26,474 nt of DNA from a virus: IMG/VR virus record IMGVR_UViG_3300036864_000072, positions 1-26,474 of that record; one strand, given 5' to 3'. Made by a program: the position numbers and the translations under genes. Below, one piece after another: positions 1-6,427 of this stretch; the stretch's first letter is position 1, and every line of letters begins with the position of its first letter. The notes beneath the pieces were generated by a model. It was not told the origin of the DNA and ran no database searches. It saw nothing but the letters and a program-made list of their open reading frames with translations.

Positions 1-72
1 GGTCGCCGGGTCGTAGGTACCCTTCGTGATGACGTGGCTCTTGCTGAGTTTCCGGCTGCGGAGGTATTTCAT
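1..72 (-). CDS. Hypothetical protein, N-terminal part only
   Basis: An ATG at 72-70 opens a frame that runs off the left edge after 24 codons, starting MKYLRSRKLS. A purine-rich GGGAG lies about 7 bases upstream on the minus strand. The visible part is basic and rich in Ser, Lys and Arg. It is the most distal gene seen in the leftward early operon. I do not recognise it; the function is unknown. Confidence 0.5.
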   Translation of the reverse strand, partial: MKYLRSRKLSKSHVITKGTYDPAT

Positions 73-155
73 CGCTCGCTCCCTGGAAGGGCTTCCCCGG
101 GGCGTCGTGTTTCCAAGGCCCCGGGGGTCGCCACAGTGGTGGGCTCTCTCGCCCT

Positions 156-371
156 TCACGTTCCCCTTTTCAATTCCTCGCTCAACAAGTCAGGCGGCAT
201 CTGCGCCTTGACCGTTTCCAGTACAGCTTCCATGGCCGCGATCTCGTGCTCGGCCTTCGCCTGGGTCAGCCTGCCCGCGGTCACCCACAGGGGATAGAGT
301 TGCCGGCGGAGGCGCAGCTCGCGGACGACCGCCGCAACTTGCTGCTCGATGGTGATGACGGGTGCGTTCAC
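156..371 (-). CDS. Small phage protein of unknown function
   Basis: A 71-residue protein. I chose the GTG start at 371 because it forms a GTGA overlap with the stop of the upstream gene, the coupling used throughout this operon. A longer frame exists upstream but runs antisense-like through the neighbouring gene. The protein is predicted helical, with alternating charged and hydrophobic residues from about residue 5 to 55, and has no Cys cluster or membrane segment. Short helical proteins of this look are common in early operons of proteobacterial phages, but I cannot assign a function. Confidence 0.6.
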   Translation of the reverse strand: MNAPVITIEQQVAAVVRELRLRRQLYPLWVTAGRLTQAKAEHEIAAMEAVLETVKAQMPPDLLSEELKRGT

Positions 372-610
372 AGGATCAACCTCGGGTCGATTGCTGCGAC
401 TTCCGGGCTCGGGCTGCGGACGCTTACTAACTCGCGCGCGAACCGCTGGTGCTGATAGGGCGCCGCGCTCTCGGGCACGGCAATCCTTGTGATGTAGCAA
501 TGCACGGGCACGCCGTCGTCCGTGGTGCCCTCCCAAATTCTCGCGGGAATCTCGCCGCCCTTCACGATCAAGGTGACGATCTTGCTCGTGCTCTCGATCG
601 TGATCTTCAT
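368..610 (-). CDS. Small phage protein of unknown function
   Basis: An 80-residue protein that begins MKITIESTSKIV and is coupled by ATGA to the coiled-coil gene upstream. The first 50 residues look like alternating beta strands (KITIES, IVTLIV, VHCYITRIAV). The tail is rich in Ser, Pro and Arg and probably flexible. There is no catalytic motif or metal site. Its place right after the recombination genes suggests an accessory early role, which is inference only. Confidence 0.7.
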   Translation of the reverse strand: MKITIESTSKIVTLIVKGGEIPARIWEGTTDDGVPVHCYITRIAVPESAAPYQHQRFARELVSVRSPSPEVAAIDPRLIL

Positions 611-1476
611 CGCCCGCTCCTCCGCGAGGTCTCGGTGACCTTGAGCTTGCAGCCGCCGATGTTGAAGGCGTCCTTCATCGCGATCGCCTGCGAACGCAGC
701 GCACTCCTGTTGCCTTGGATCAGATTGCGGTACTCCGGGTGGGCGATCTTCGCCGTCTGCCAGCCCTCGCCAAGCACGATGAATGCGGCGAGCCCGAGCA
801 CGTCGATCTCATCCTCGACGTCGTAAGTCGTGACGCTGGCGAGCCCCTGCACCTTCTGCACTGGCGGCAGCACGACCGCCGGCATCGCAACGCCAGCCTC
901 GATTACGGCAGCCTGCGCACGGACCTCGCCTGCCTCGATCTTGTTCTCCGCCTGCACGGCGAGCTTCGCGGCTTCGCCGACCTTTCCCGCTGCTGCCGCT
1001 GCTGCTGCCTTGCGCTGCAGCTCCTCGGCCTGCTTGGCGGCTTTCGCGCGCTCTTCCGCGGCCTTCGCTTCGGCAGCGGCTTGCGCTCGGCGGTTGTCCT
1101 CCTCGATCTTCGCCTGCGCCTTGCGCCGATCCTCCACAATCTTGCGCTGCCGCGCAGCGGCCTTCTCCTTGTAGATAGCGGCAATCTGCTTCCAGCGCGC
1201 CTGCGGTCCGCGAAACCAGCTCTGCACCTTCTCCCGGCCCTCGTCGAACGGCTTGACCAGTTCCTTGCGCATAGCCTCAAGCTGATCGTGCCGCGCCAGT
1301 GCGTCGTTGACCTCGTCGGACGCGACCTGGAGCATGCTGCCATCATCGTCGTCAGGAATCGTGAACTCGGTGGCGATCGCGAGCGCCCGCTCAGATGGCG
1401 CCAAGTTCACCGGGAAGTTGCTGCGCTCGATATGGATTACTGGTGGTTCAAGTGCAACGTCGATCGTTTCAGGCAT
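607..1476 (-). CDS. Coiled-coil phage protein of the recombination cluster
   Basis: A 289-residue protein. After a leader of about 35 residues and an acidic DDDD patch near residue 42, a long Ala/Glu/Lys/Arg-rich segment (about residues 55-190) reads as a continuous helix or coiled coil. A more globular C-terminal part (about 205-280) follows. Its start overlaps the stop of the exonuclease gene by 8 bases (ATGCCTGA), so the two are probably translated together. Long helical proteins of this kind often sit beside exonuclease and annealing genes in phages. A structural or partner role in recombination is inference; no enzyme motif is visible. Confidence 0.75.
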   Translation of the reverse strand: MPETIDVALEPPVIHIERSNFPVNLAPSERALAIATEFTIPDDDDGSMLQVASDEVNDALARHDQLEAMRKELVKPFDEGREKVQSWFRGPQARWKQIAAIYKEKAAARQRKIVEDRRKAQAKIEEDNRRAQAAAEAKAAEERAKAAKQAEELQRKAAAAAAAGKVGEAAKLAVQAENKIEAGEVRAQAAVIEAGVAMPAVVLPPVQKVQGLASVTTYDVEDEIDVLGLAAFIVLGEGWQTAKIAHPEYRNLIQGNRSALRSQAIAMKDAFNIGGCKLKVTETSRRSGR

Positions 1477-2065
1477 GACGGAGTCCTTTCCAGTTGAGCA
1501 GCGAGAGCGCGGCGCAGAACACGGTCCAGTCAGCGGCGTCCTTGTACGGGACTAAGCTGTACGTGCCATCGGCTTGGAGATAGAGGCCGAAGCGCGGCAG
1601 TCGCGCCGTTGCTTTCTTCGCGCGGCCATAACCCGCTGTCTGTGGGCCAGTCGCGCGCTGCTCGTAGCCGGTCTTGAAGTCGATGACGCCATCCTTGCCG
1701 CCGACATCGCCGAGAAAATCCCGCGTGCCGGCATAGCGCAAACCGGCGTGGTAGACCATGTGCTCAATCTGCGCTGGCACCAGCCGCAGATCGCGTCGCG
1801 CCCGCCAGTACGCTTCGAGATACCCGCCGAGCAGCGGATCGACCGACGCTTCATCCAGTTCACCCAGCCAGTCGAGTTCGATGAGCTTGTGCACGATCCG
1901 GCCGCGTTCGCGCGCCTGTAGGAGCTGGTACGGGTTCGCGTCGCCGAAGTCGTACATGCCCGCCGCTTCAAGCGCCAAGGTGACGTTGGGCACCCACACG
2001 CCCCGGTGGTAATACGTGTGGGTCTTCTCTTCGAAGGTGAGCAGCGGATCATCGGCGACGGGCAT
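1469..2065 (-). CDS. PD-(D/E)XK exonuclease, RecB/Cas4-like
   Basis: A 198-residue protein with the ordered signature of the RecB/Cas4-like PD-(D/E)XK nucleases: GRIVH with His59, Glu101 in EHMVYH, Asp116 in GTRDFLGD, Asp129 and Lys131 in VIDFKTG, then a QxxxY motif at Gln142-Tyr146. Such phage enzymes resect double-stranded DNA ends to expose single strands for annealing. The neighbouring gene at 2264-3238 is the natural candidate for the annealing partner. There is no clear ribosome binding site, and the start lies 4 bases after the upstream stop, so translation is probably coupled. It is shorter than lambda Exo (226 residues) but keeps all expected catalytic positions. The family call is firm; the exact substrate is inference. 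Confidence 0.85.
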   Translation of the reverse strand: MPVADDPLLTFEEKTHTYYHRGVWVPNVTLALEAAGMYDFGDANPYQLLQARERGRIVHKLIELDWLGELDEASVDPLLGGYLEAYWRARRDLRLVPAQIEHMVYHAGLRYAGTRDFLGDVGGKDGVIDFKTGYEQRATGPQTAGYGRAKKATARLPRFGLYLQADGTYSLVPYKDAADWTVFCAALSLLNWKGLRHA

Positions 2066-2069
2066 GGGG

Positions 2070-2267
2070 CTAGTGCGGCATGCAGGCTTGGTCGCAGTAG
2101 GTCACTGCGCAGTGCGTGCATTGGAAGTGCAGATGGTCGGGTTGATCGTCCAGAGCGAAGATGCAGAAGTGCTGGCTACCGCAGTCGCACACCAGCGCCA
2201 GAGCGGCGTGTTCTTCTCCCGCATTCGGCCCGGTGCGCGCGACGACCGTGGTGTGGACGGCTTTCAC
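2070..2267 (-). CDS. Small Cys-rich, probably zinc-binding protein
   Basis: A 65-residue protein that starts with a GTG in a GTGA overlap with the stop of the upstream gene. Cysteines fall at 27, 29, 50, 53, 58 and 62 (VCDCG, then CTHC and further Cys). Together with several His these could form one or two zinc sites. It lies between the exonuclease and the suspected annealing protein, so it may help nucleic-acid binding or protein contacts in recombination. That role is inference. Confidence 0.7.
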   Translation of the reverse strand: MKAVHTTVVARTGPNAGEEHAALALVCDCGSQHFCIFALDDQPDHLHFQCTHCAVTYCDQACMPH

Positions 2268-3238
2268 GGCTGCAGCGCCAGTTCGCCCGAGGCCGTCGAC
2301 GGCTTACCGGTCGGCTGCTGCGCGTGCAGGAGCATCGCCTTGCAGTCGTCCTTCGTGAGCTGATGACCGGCCGGAAACTTTGCCCAATCAAGTTCGCGCT
2401 TCCAGGTCGAGCCCGCTTCCTCGATCTTCTTGGAGAAGTGGGCAATCATGCCCTCGTTCGCCAACTCAACCTTCGCCGGCTCGGGGTTGCCTTGGGAGGC
2501 GGTCGCTGCGGTCCTCGCCGTCGCAGTGGTCCCAGTCGCAGCCCCGGCCGTCGAAGTCTTGTCCTTCTTCGAGCGCGGCTCCTTGTAGCCTTTCTTCTTG
2601 TCGTCGCCGCCAGCGCCTTCGGTCTCGTCAACAACCTGCTCAAGCACCTTCTTGCTCAGGTCCTCGAGGTCCTGCGCGAACACGTCGCTCGCCGCGAGCG
2701 CATTCAGCGTCATCGCGATCATCGCCCGCTTCGCCGCCATCTTGAGCAGCGTGTTCTCCTCGTCTGCCGTCTCCGCGCGGATCTGTTTGATCTCGTACTC
2801 GGCGCGCTTGTCCTTGTCCCAATAGAAGTCGATGCGACGCCGCGCTGGATCCGTGTTGTCGAACTCCTTGTTGCTGTAGGTCCGGCGCCACTTGTACTTC
2901 TCTTCCATCGACGAGCAGGAGCCGATGCCCTCGGCGACGATCCGCCCGCTTCCCTGGTGCACGCCGACGCACTTGACGCGATAGCGCACGCCATCGTCGA
3001 AACGGTCTTCGATCACTTGGGGATACGTCGGCGCGATGTGGAACGCGACGCACAGCGATTCGGCACCGGGCTTCCAGAGCGAGGGCTTCTTCACACCGGG
3101 AATGATTCCGTAGTGCACGTTCTCGATCATCACCCGCGCCATGATCTCCTTGATGCGCTTCGTCTGATTGAGGACCTCGTCGACCGTCGCGACGGCCGTG
3201 CCGTGGTACTCAACAACTGCGGTGCCGTTCTCAGCCAT
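2264..3238 (-). CDS. Conserved phage protein, suspected recombination or annealing factor
   Basis: A 324-residue protein. An ATG 15 bases further upstream (3253) has no ribosome site. The ATG at 3238 follows AAGGA with 7-base spacing and overlaps the upstream stop as ATGGCTGA, so I use it. The N-terminal about 200 residues match by eye a widespread uncharacterised phage family: an opening helix, then HYGIIPG, KPSLWKPGAE, GSCSSMEEKY, and a closing helix LLKMAAKRAMIAM. The segment from about 205 to 260 is Ala/Thr/Lys-rich and disordered, and a small C-terminal region ends the protein. Its place one small gene away from an exonuclease is where phages usually keep a single-strand annealing protein. 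I infer that role from position; no tested member is known to me. Confidence 0.7.
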   Translation of the reverse strand: MAENGTAVVEYHGTAVATVDEVLNQTKRIKEIMARVMIENVHYGIIPGVKKPSLWKPGAESLCVAFHIAPTYPQVIEDRFDDGVRYRVKCVGVHQGSGRIVAEGIGSCSSMEEKYKWRRTYSNKEFDNTDPARRRIDFYWDKDKRAEYEIKQIRAETADEENTLLKMAAKRAMIAMTLNALAASDVFAQDLEDLSKKVLEQVVDETEGAGGDDKKKGYKEPRSKKDKTSTAGAATGTTATARTAATASQGNPEPAKVELANEGMIAHFSKKIEEAGSTWKRELDWAKFPAGHQLTKDDCKAMLLHAQQPTGKPSTASGELALQP

Positions 3239-3629
3239 TGGCTTTTCCTTCATCGTTGAGGATTTCGTCGACCCACTCGGGCGGCTTCGGCCCTTCCGGC
3301 TTCGGCTTGTGCACGTGGATCTGGTAGGTCATGTCCTTGTCGTCGATCCTCAGGCACTCGCCAGCCAGTTCAGGCTGTGCGGCGGCGATCGCATCAAAGA
3401 ACTTCGATTTATCTGCTGCGAGGGCCTCGTCAGCTTCGTATATCGCTGCCACCAGCGCCTTGGCGACGACATTCAGCGCCTCCCGCCTTTTCCTGAGTGG
3501 CTCGCTGTCGGCCATCGCGGCGCGCACGATCGCCTTCGCCGCGTCGTTCAACGGCCGCTTCTCCGACCACCGCACATCTTCGTGGCCCGATACGATCGAA
3601 CCGAAAAGTGCGGCGATTGGATGCGTCAT
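3231..3629 (-). CDS. Early phage protein of unknown function
   Basis: A 132-residue acidic protein, mostly helical, with Ala-rich helices between about residues 25 and 90 and a Pro/Lys-rich linker (HKPKPEGPKPP) before a short acidic tail. It is coupled by ATGA to the gene upstream and by an 8-base overlap to the gene downstream. No catalytic or metal motif is visible. I do not recognise the family. Confidence 0.7.
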   Translation of the reverse strand: MTHPIAALFGSIVSGHEDVRWSEKRPLNDAAKAIVRAAMADSEPLRKRREALNVVAKALVAAIYEADEALAADKSKFFDAIAAAQPELAGECLRIDDKDMTYQIHVHKPKPEGPKPPEWVDEILNDEGKANG

Positions 3630-3826
3630 GCTGCCGCCCTGACCTTGACCGTTCGCGGCTTGCGAACGCGCTTCTTGCGGACAGTTACCTCAACGAGAAT
3701 ATCTTCGGGGATGCCGCTCGCTTCAGCGTCGAACTCGGTTGCCCCTACCTGGGATTGCACGAACGCCTCGCAAGCGGCGGCGACCTCTTTCGCGTCAAGC
3801 CGTGCCGTCAGGAATTTCGCCATCAT
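3626..3826 (-). CDS. Small phage protein of unknown function
   Basis: A 66-residue protein that begins MMAKFLTARLD. A strong AAGGAGG lies 9 bases before the first ATG. The middle is acidic and the C-terminal 20 residues are very basic (VRKKRVRKPRTVKV), which could contact nucleic acid. It sits in the compact leftward operon, coupled by ATGA to the next gene. The function is unknown. Confidence 0.65.
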   Translation of the reverse strand: MMAKFLTARLDAKEVAAACEAFVQSQVGATEFDAEASGIPEDILVEVTVRKKRVRKPRTVKVRAAA

Positions 3827-3830
3827 CGTT

Positions 3831-3998
3831 TCACGCCTCCTTCTTCTTGAGCTGCTTCACGTTGCTCGGCCTTGGCTCCGGTTCAGCCGGCGGCGGATCC
3901 TGCAGCCGCAATTCGCGCCGGATGCGCGCGAAGGTTTTCCGGATGTCCGTGTCGACCGATTTGGTGTAGCGGAACGAAGGATCGAGAATCGACTTCAT
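3831..3998 (-). CDS. Small phage protein of unknown function
   Basis: A 55-residue protein. The frame is open further upstream, but the ATG at 3998 forms an ATGA overlap with the preceding gene and is the better start. It has a short helical, Arg-rich middle (DIRKTFARIRREL), a Pro/Glu-rich stretch and a basic end (KQLKKKEA). The function is unknown. Confidence 0.6.
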   Translation of the reverse strand: MKSILDPSFRYTKSVDTDIRKTFARIRRELRLQDPPPAEPEPRPSNVKQLKKKEA

Positions 3999-4243
3999 TC
4001 GGCCCTCCGAACGAACACTCGGTCTTTGCCGATAGCGCGCCTGGCGACCAACATCGCGTCGGCGATCAGGTAGCAATGCTCGGCAACCTCATTAATGTGG
4101 CCGAACTCACGGCCCTCTGTCTCCGAAGCAAGCACACCGACCAGTGCCAGCCCCGCCATTTCGTCGCGGAGGCGAACCTCGGCCAGCGACCGCTTCACCG
4201 CTTCTGGTGCTTTCAGTCGACTGCTACTCCCTCTAGGCTTCAT
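3995..4243 (-). CDS. Small helical phage protein of unknown function
   Basis: An 82-residue protein. The ATG at 4243 is preferred over the one at 4255: GGAGG lies 5 bases before it, and it overlaps the upstream stop as ATGA. The protein has a basic N-terminus followed by two helices, with a conserved-looking core (HINEVAEHCYLIADAML) in the second. It has no membrane segment. I cannot name a function. Confidence 0.65.
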   Translation of the reverse strand: MKPRGSSSRLKAPEAVKRSLAEVRLRDEMAGLALVGVLASETEGREFGHINEVAEHCYLIADAMLVARRAIGKDRVFVRRAE

Positions 4244-4425
4244 GTTCGCCTCCACATTCGACGGACGAAGTCACGCACGGTCTTCGGCTTGGGCTGCGCC
4301 ATCCGCCGACATACGTTGATGAGCGCAAGCCGTACCTCGTCCGGAGTGACATCGGGGAAGCTATCCAGGGCTTCCGCGACCACGTCCGGCGTGGCGTGCA
4401 GGAAGATATTGACGCGGTGCGTCAC
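4240..4425 (-). CDS. Small basic phage protein of unknown function
   Basis: A 61-residue protein. The GTG start at 4425 gives a GTGA overlap with the zinc-knuckle gene upstream; an upstream ATG would place 16 extra residues inside that gene. The C-terminal half is basic (KPKTVRDFVRRMWRR). A helix around residues 27-43 could be a DNA-contact helix, but this is weak. The function is unknown. Confidence 0.55.
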   Translation of the reverse strand: MTHRVNIFLHATPDVVAEALDSFPDVTPDEVRLALINVCRRMAQPKPKTVRDFVRRMWRRT

Positions 4426-4613
4426 CGCTGCTTCTCCATGACGATCGAGCCCTTGCCGGCGCAGCCCGGGCAAGGGACATCGAGTTCGCTGCCGCGATAA
4501 CCGTCGGCGACTTTGCCGCGCCCCGCGCAGATGCCGCAGACGACGTCCTCGTATTCGGTCTTCGGACCAAACGAATTGACGATGTCGTGCAGGTTGCGTT
4601 CGGCGGGTGTCAC
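4422..4613 (-). CDS. Small zinc-knuckle protein with DnaJ-like CxxCxGxG repeats
   Basis: A 63-residue protein that starts at a GTG overlapping the upstream stop as GTGA. It carries two CxxCxGxG repeats, CGICAGRG (Cys26, Cys29) and CPGCAGKG (Cys48, Cys51). This is the spacing of the zinc-binding repeats in DnaJ. With only two repeats and no J domain it would bind one zinc ion and is not a chaperone itself. Small proteins of this type are common in phage early operons; their task is unknown. Confidence 0.7.
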   Translation of the reverse strand: MTPAERNLHDIVNSFGPKTEYEDVVCGICAGRGKVADGYRGSELDVPCPGCAGKGSIVMEKQR

Positions 4614-4849
4614 GCGTAGTCCTCCGGATCGCAAGCGCACTCGCGCTCGCGATAATCGAAGTGCTTGCTCAGGTCGTGCTCGTTTTCCAGCACGCGCTCG
4701 GCGCGGTAACGGTCGGAAAAGCCGAGGCAGTCTCCATGCTTCACGGCTCTGGCGAGGCGGTACTCGCCGGACTGTTCGAGCTTGTCGGCCAGTTCCTGCC
4801 GCTCCCAATAGGAACCAAAGCGTCCTTCAATGCGGGTTCCGCAGCTCAC
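4610..4849 (-). CDS. Small charged phage protein of unknown function
   Basis: A 79-residue protein. The GTG at 4849 overlaps the upstream stop as GTGA, which fixes the start; the longer upstream frame is a shadow. The composition is highly charged, rich in Arg, Glu, Tyr and Asp. It ends DPEDYA, the same last six residues as the gene just upstream. The DNA around both stop codons repeats with one mismatch in 22 bases (see the repeat entry), so the gene looks like an inserted or duplicated unit. Confidence 0.6.
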   Translation of the reverse strand: MSCGTRIEGRFGSYWERQELADKLEQSGEYRLARAVKHGDCLGFSDRYRAERVLENEHDLSKHFDYRERECACDPEDYA

Positions 4850-4867
4850 GCGTAGTCCTCGGGATCG
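4610..4867. repeat. 22-base direct repeat at both ends of a small gene
   Basis: Positions 4610-4631 and 4846-4867 read the same except for one base. Each copy holds a TCA stop complement followed by the codons for DPEDYA on the minus strand. The two copies bracket the 79-residue gene exactly, from stop to stop. Confidence 0.7.
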
Positions 4868-5241
4868 AAGGCGTCCATCGCGGCGTTGAAACCGTCGGGA
4901 TCGCCTGCGGTGTAATTCCAGTCGCTGATAACGTCGATGCCGTTGCCGAGGATCAGTAGGACGCCGTGGTCCGGCTCGACGAAGCCAACAGGGCCGCGCT
5001 TCCAGAAACGGAGCGACGCCTCGTCCAGGCTGAAGATCAGTTCCATGCTGTCGCGGGTTCCAAAAACGGTCGTCTCGGTCTCGCCGTCGAACACGTTGCG
5101 CGGCTCGAACCCGGCGCCGTGCAAATGCGCGATCAGGTTGCACACGATACGGCGCTCCAGCTTGCCCTGCGGACTCGGTTTGCCGAGTAGGTTGTCGATG
5201 TCGAGTGCTGGCGGTTGCAGGATGGTGGTTAGGTTGTTCAT
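4846..5241 (-). CDS. Early phage protein of unknown function
   Basis: A 131-residue protein that starts MNNLTTILQPP behind a good AAGGGAA site. It mixes helix (residues 25-45) with likely beta strands (TTVFG, ELIFSL, GVLLILG) and is acidic at the C-terminus, ending DPEDYA. The 88-residue gene at 5697-5963 shares an ETETTVF string with it, which may be chance or a shared fold. There is no catalytic motif. Confidence 0.75.
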   Translation of the reverse strand: MNNLTTILQPPALDIDNLLGKPSPQGKLERRIVCNLIAHLHGAGFEPRNVFDGETETTVFGTRDSMELIFSLDEASLRFWKRGPVGFVEPDHGVLLILGNGIDVISDWNYTAGDPDGFNAAMDAFDPEDYA

Positions 5242-5254
5242 CGCTTCCCTTTCA

Positions 5255-5425
5255 TCACAGCGTCACGTTGATCGCGACGTACAGCGGGGCAGCGCCGCCG
5301 CCCTCGATCGTGACTGGTTGCGCGGCGCGCAGCGGTAGTTCTTGTCCGTCGTCGTCGCAGACCGCGGTTACCGGCAGGTCCTGCGAGAAGCGACTCAGAA
5401 GCTCGATCAGGTCGTGGACGGTCAT
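5255..5425 (-). CDS. Small phage protein of unknown function
   Basis: A 56-residue protein that starts at ATG 5425 in an ATGA overlap with the gene upstream. The N-terminal helix (TVHDLIELLSRF) and the later strands (VTAVCDD, APLYVAINVTL) resemble a common small phage family with a helix followed by a 'pVxxxDDdG' strand pair. I know of no assigned function. Confidence 0.65.
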   Translation of the reverse strand: MTVHDLIELLSRFSQDLPVTAVCDDDGQELPLRAAQPVTIEGGGAAPLYVAINVTL

Positions 5426-5700
5426 GATTGCTCCGCAGCGGCGAGCGCGGCGCCGACAATCTCGGTCATCCGCGCTGTCCGCAATTCGCCACTGCATTGG
5501 ACCGCGCGCAGCGCCGCGACGAGCGCGTCGTGCGAATTGCAGGCGCGGACGATGATTTCCGGTACTTCTGGCGTCTCAGCTAACGCACCGGGTAGAAAGA
5601 GGACGATGCGACCATCTGTGCCGCGAATCGTGCCGTCGGTGTAATCGACATACCACGGCAGCGTCGGTGTGCGCTGCGCTTTGGCGGTTGCGGTGGTCAT
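5422..5700 (-). CDS. Early phage protein of unknown function
   Basis: A 92-residue protein. After a short basic leader, a beta-rich segment (WYVDYTDGTIRGTDGRIVLFLPG) is followed by a helix with CNSHDALVAALR. Many phage proteins of this size pair such a strand segment with an 'N.HD.LV.AL' helix. None has a proven role that I know of. It is coupled by ATGA to the first gene of the operon. Confidence 0.7.
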   Translation of the reverse strand: MTTATAKAQRTPTLPWYVDYTDGTIRGTDGRIVLFLPGALAETPEVPEIIVRACNSHDALVAALRAVQCSGELRTARMTEIVGAALAAAEQS

Positions 5701-5963
5701 CGTTTGCCTCTCTTGCGCTTCGCGCGCTCGTTAGCCTTCGTCTCGGCAGCCGCCTCTTTGTAGATCGTGTCGGCGAATTTGTAGTACCAGCGCCGCTCGC
5801 CCTTGAGCCGGAAACCGCACACTCCATCGGGCGTCACCATGACGATGACCGGGCGTCGCTTGCGCGCGCTGAACACGGTCGTTTCGGTTTCGCGGCGGAC
5901 CTTCGAGCCGGGCTCGCCCCATTTCTTGCGGACCGGTTTCTTGCGGGTCGGTGCCGGGCTCAT
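5697..5963 (-). CDS. Basic protein, first gene of the left early operon
   Basis: An 88-residue, very basic protein with Arg/Lys-rich ends and a central beta-like part (VIVMVTPDGVCGFRLKG, then RRWYYKFADTIY). I use ATG 5963, not the upstream ATG at 5984, because the -10 box of the predicted left promoter ends only about 7 bases before 5963. The message would start at or next to this ATG and be leaderless. In lambda this position holds the antiterminator N. The basic charge would fit an RNA-binding regulator, but there is no recognisable arginine-rich N motif, so that is speculation. Confidence 0.65.
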   Translation of the reverse strand: MSPAPTRKKPVRKKWGEPGSKVRRETETTVFSARKRRPVIVMVTPDGVCGFRLKGERRWYYKFADTIYKEAAAETKANERAKRKRGKR

Positions 5964-5965
5964 GA

Positions 5966-6012
5966 GGGCAAGCATACTTACCATCCACGGCGCTTGTCAA
6001 GTATGCTTGCCA
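5966..6012. promoter_or_regulatory. Left operator pair (OL)
   Basis: Two sites face each other. The plus-strand site at about 5967-5982 reads GGCAAGCATACTTACC; the minus-strand site at about 6011-5996 reads GGCAAGCATACTTGAC. They share 13 leading bases and a near-palindromic core AAGCATACTT. The same motif occurs twice at 6888-6926. These are the expected binding sites of the repressor and Cro. Confidence 0.75.
5971..6000 (-). promoter_or_regulatory. Predicted left early promoter (PL)
   Basis: On the minus strand a perfect TTGACA (6000-5995) is followed after 18 bases by TATGCT (5976-5971). Both boxes are embedded in the operator pair. Transcription would begin around 5964, right at the ATG of the first left gene. 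Confidence 0.6.
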
Positions 6013-6020
6013 TCGCGGGC

Positions 6021-6045
6021 AAAAAAAGGCCGGCCAGCGGCCGGC
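6021..6045 (-). terminator. Rho-independent terminator of the repressor-lipoprotein operon
   Basis: On the minus strand a 7-bp GC stem (6045-6039 with 6035-6029, loop of 3 bases) is followed after one base by seven T (6027-6021). It lies 21 bases past the lipoprotein stop and just before the left operators, so it separates repressor transcription from PL. Confidence 0.85.
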
Positions 6046-6066
6046 TCTCGGTCCTAACTCGATGAA

Positions 6067-6414
6067 TTATCTTTGGCGCTGGTCCTGAATTATGGTCGTC
6101 GGTGGCGGTTGATACTCAGGACGCCGTAGATCGCGATCACCAGCGAGCAGGCACTGGAATGTAACGTCGACATTGCCCGCGCCCATGCGCGTCGTGCTCT
6201 GGCCGGATATATTGGTGACGACGATCTCCCTACCCGCCGCGGTGCAGTAGTCGGAGGCCTGAGTCAACGCCAACTGCTTCGCTCCTACGACGCCGCCGCG
6301 AGCTGGAGCCGCCGCAACACTGAGCGTGTACGTGTCCGGACCCATCTTCAGAACCCCGCTCGACATCGCGCAGCCCGTGACCATGATGAAACATGCAAGT
6401 GTGGTGAACCTCAT
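6067..6414 (-). CDS. Putative lipoprotein in the repressor operon
   Basis: A 115-residue protein. A short signal peptide (MRFTTLACFIMVTGC) ends in a lipobox VTGC, so Cys15 should be lipidated and the mature part anchored to a membrane. The mature part matches by eye a small bacterial lipoprotein type (GPDTYTLSV, then ALTQASDYC and a Cys near the end). A strong AGGAGG lies 6 bases before the ATG. The gene starts 13 bases after the repressor stop on the same strand and shares its terminator. It should therefore be expressed in the lysogen, as expected of a lysogenic-conversion or superinfection-exclusion gene. That role is inferred. Confidence 0.75.
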   Translation of the reverse strand: MRFTTLACFIMVTGCAMSSGVLKMGPDTYTLSVAAAPARGGVVGAKQLALTQASDYCTAAGREIVVTNISGQSTTRMGAGNVDVTFQCLLAGDRDLRRPEYQPPPTTIIQDQRQR

Positions 6415-6427
6415 CGACTGCCTCCTC

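Noticed and set aside
2006-3259. Long open frame on the plus strand (417 codons)
   Set aside because: It lies opposite the conserved 324-residue protein and the zinc protein; the composition is that of a shadow frame.
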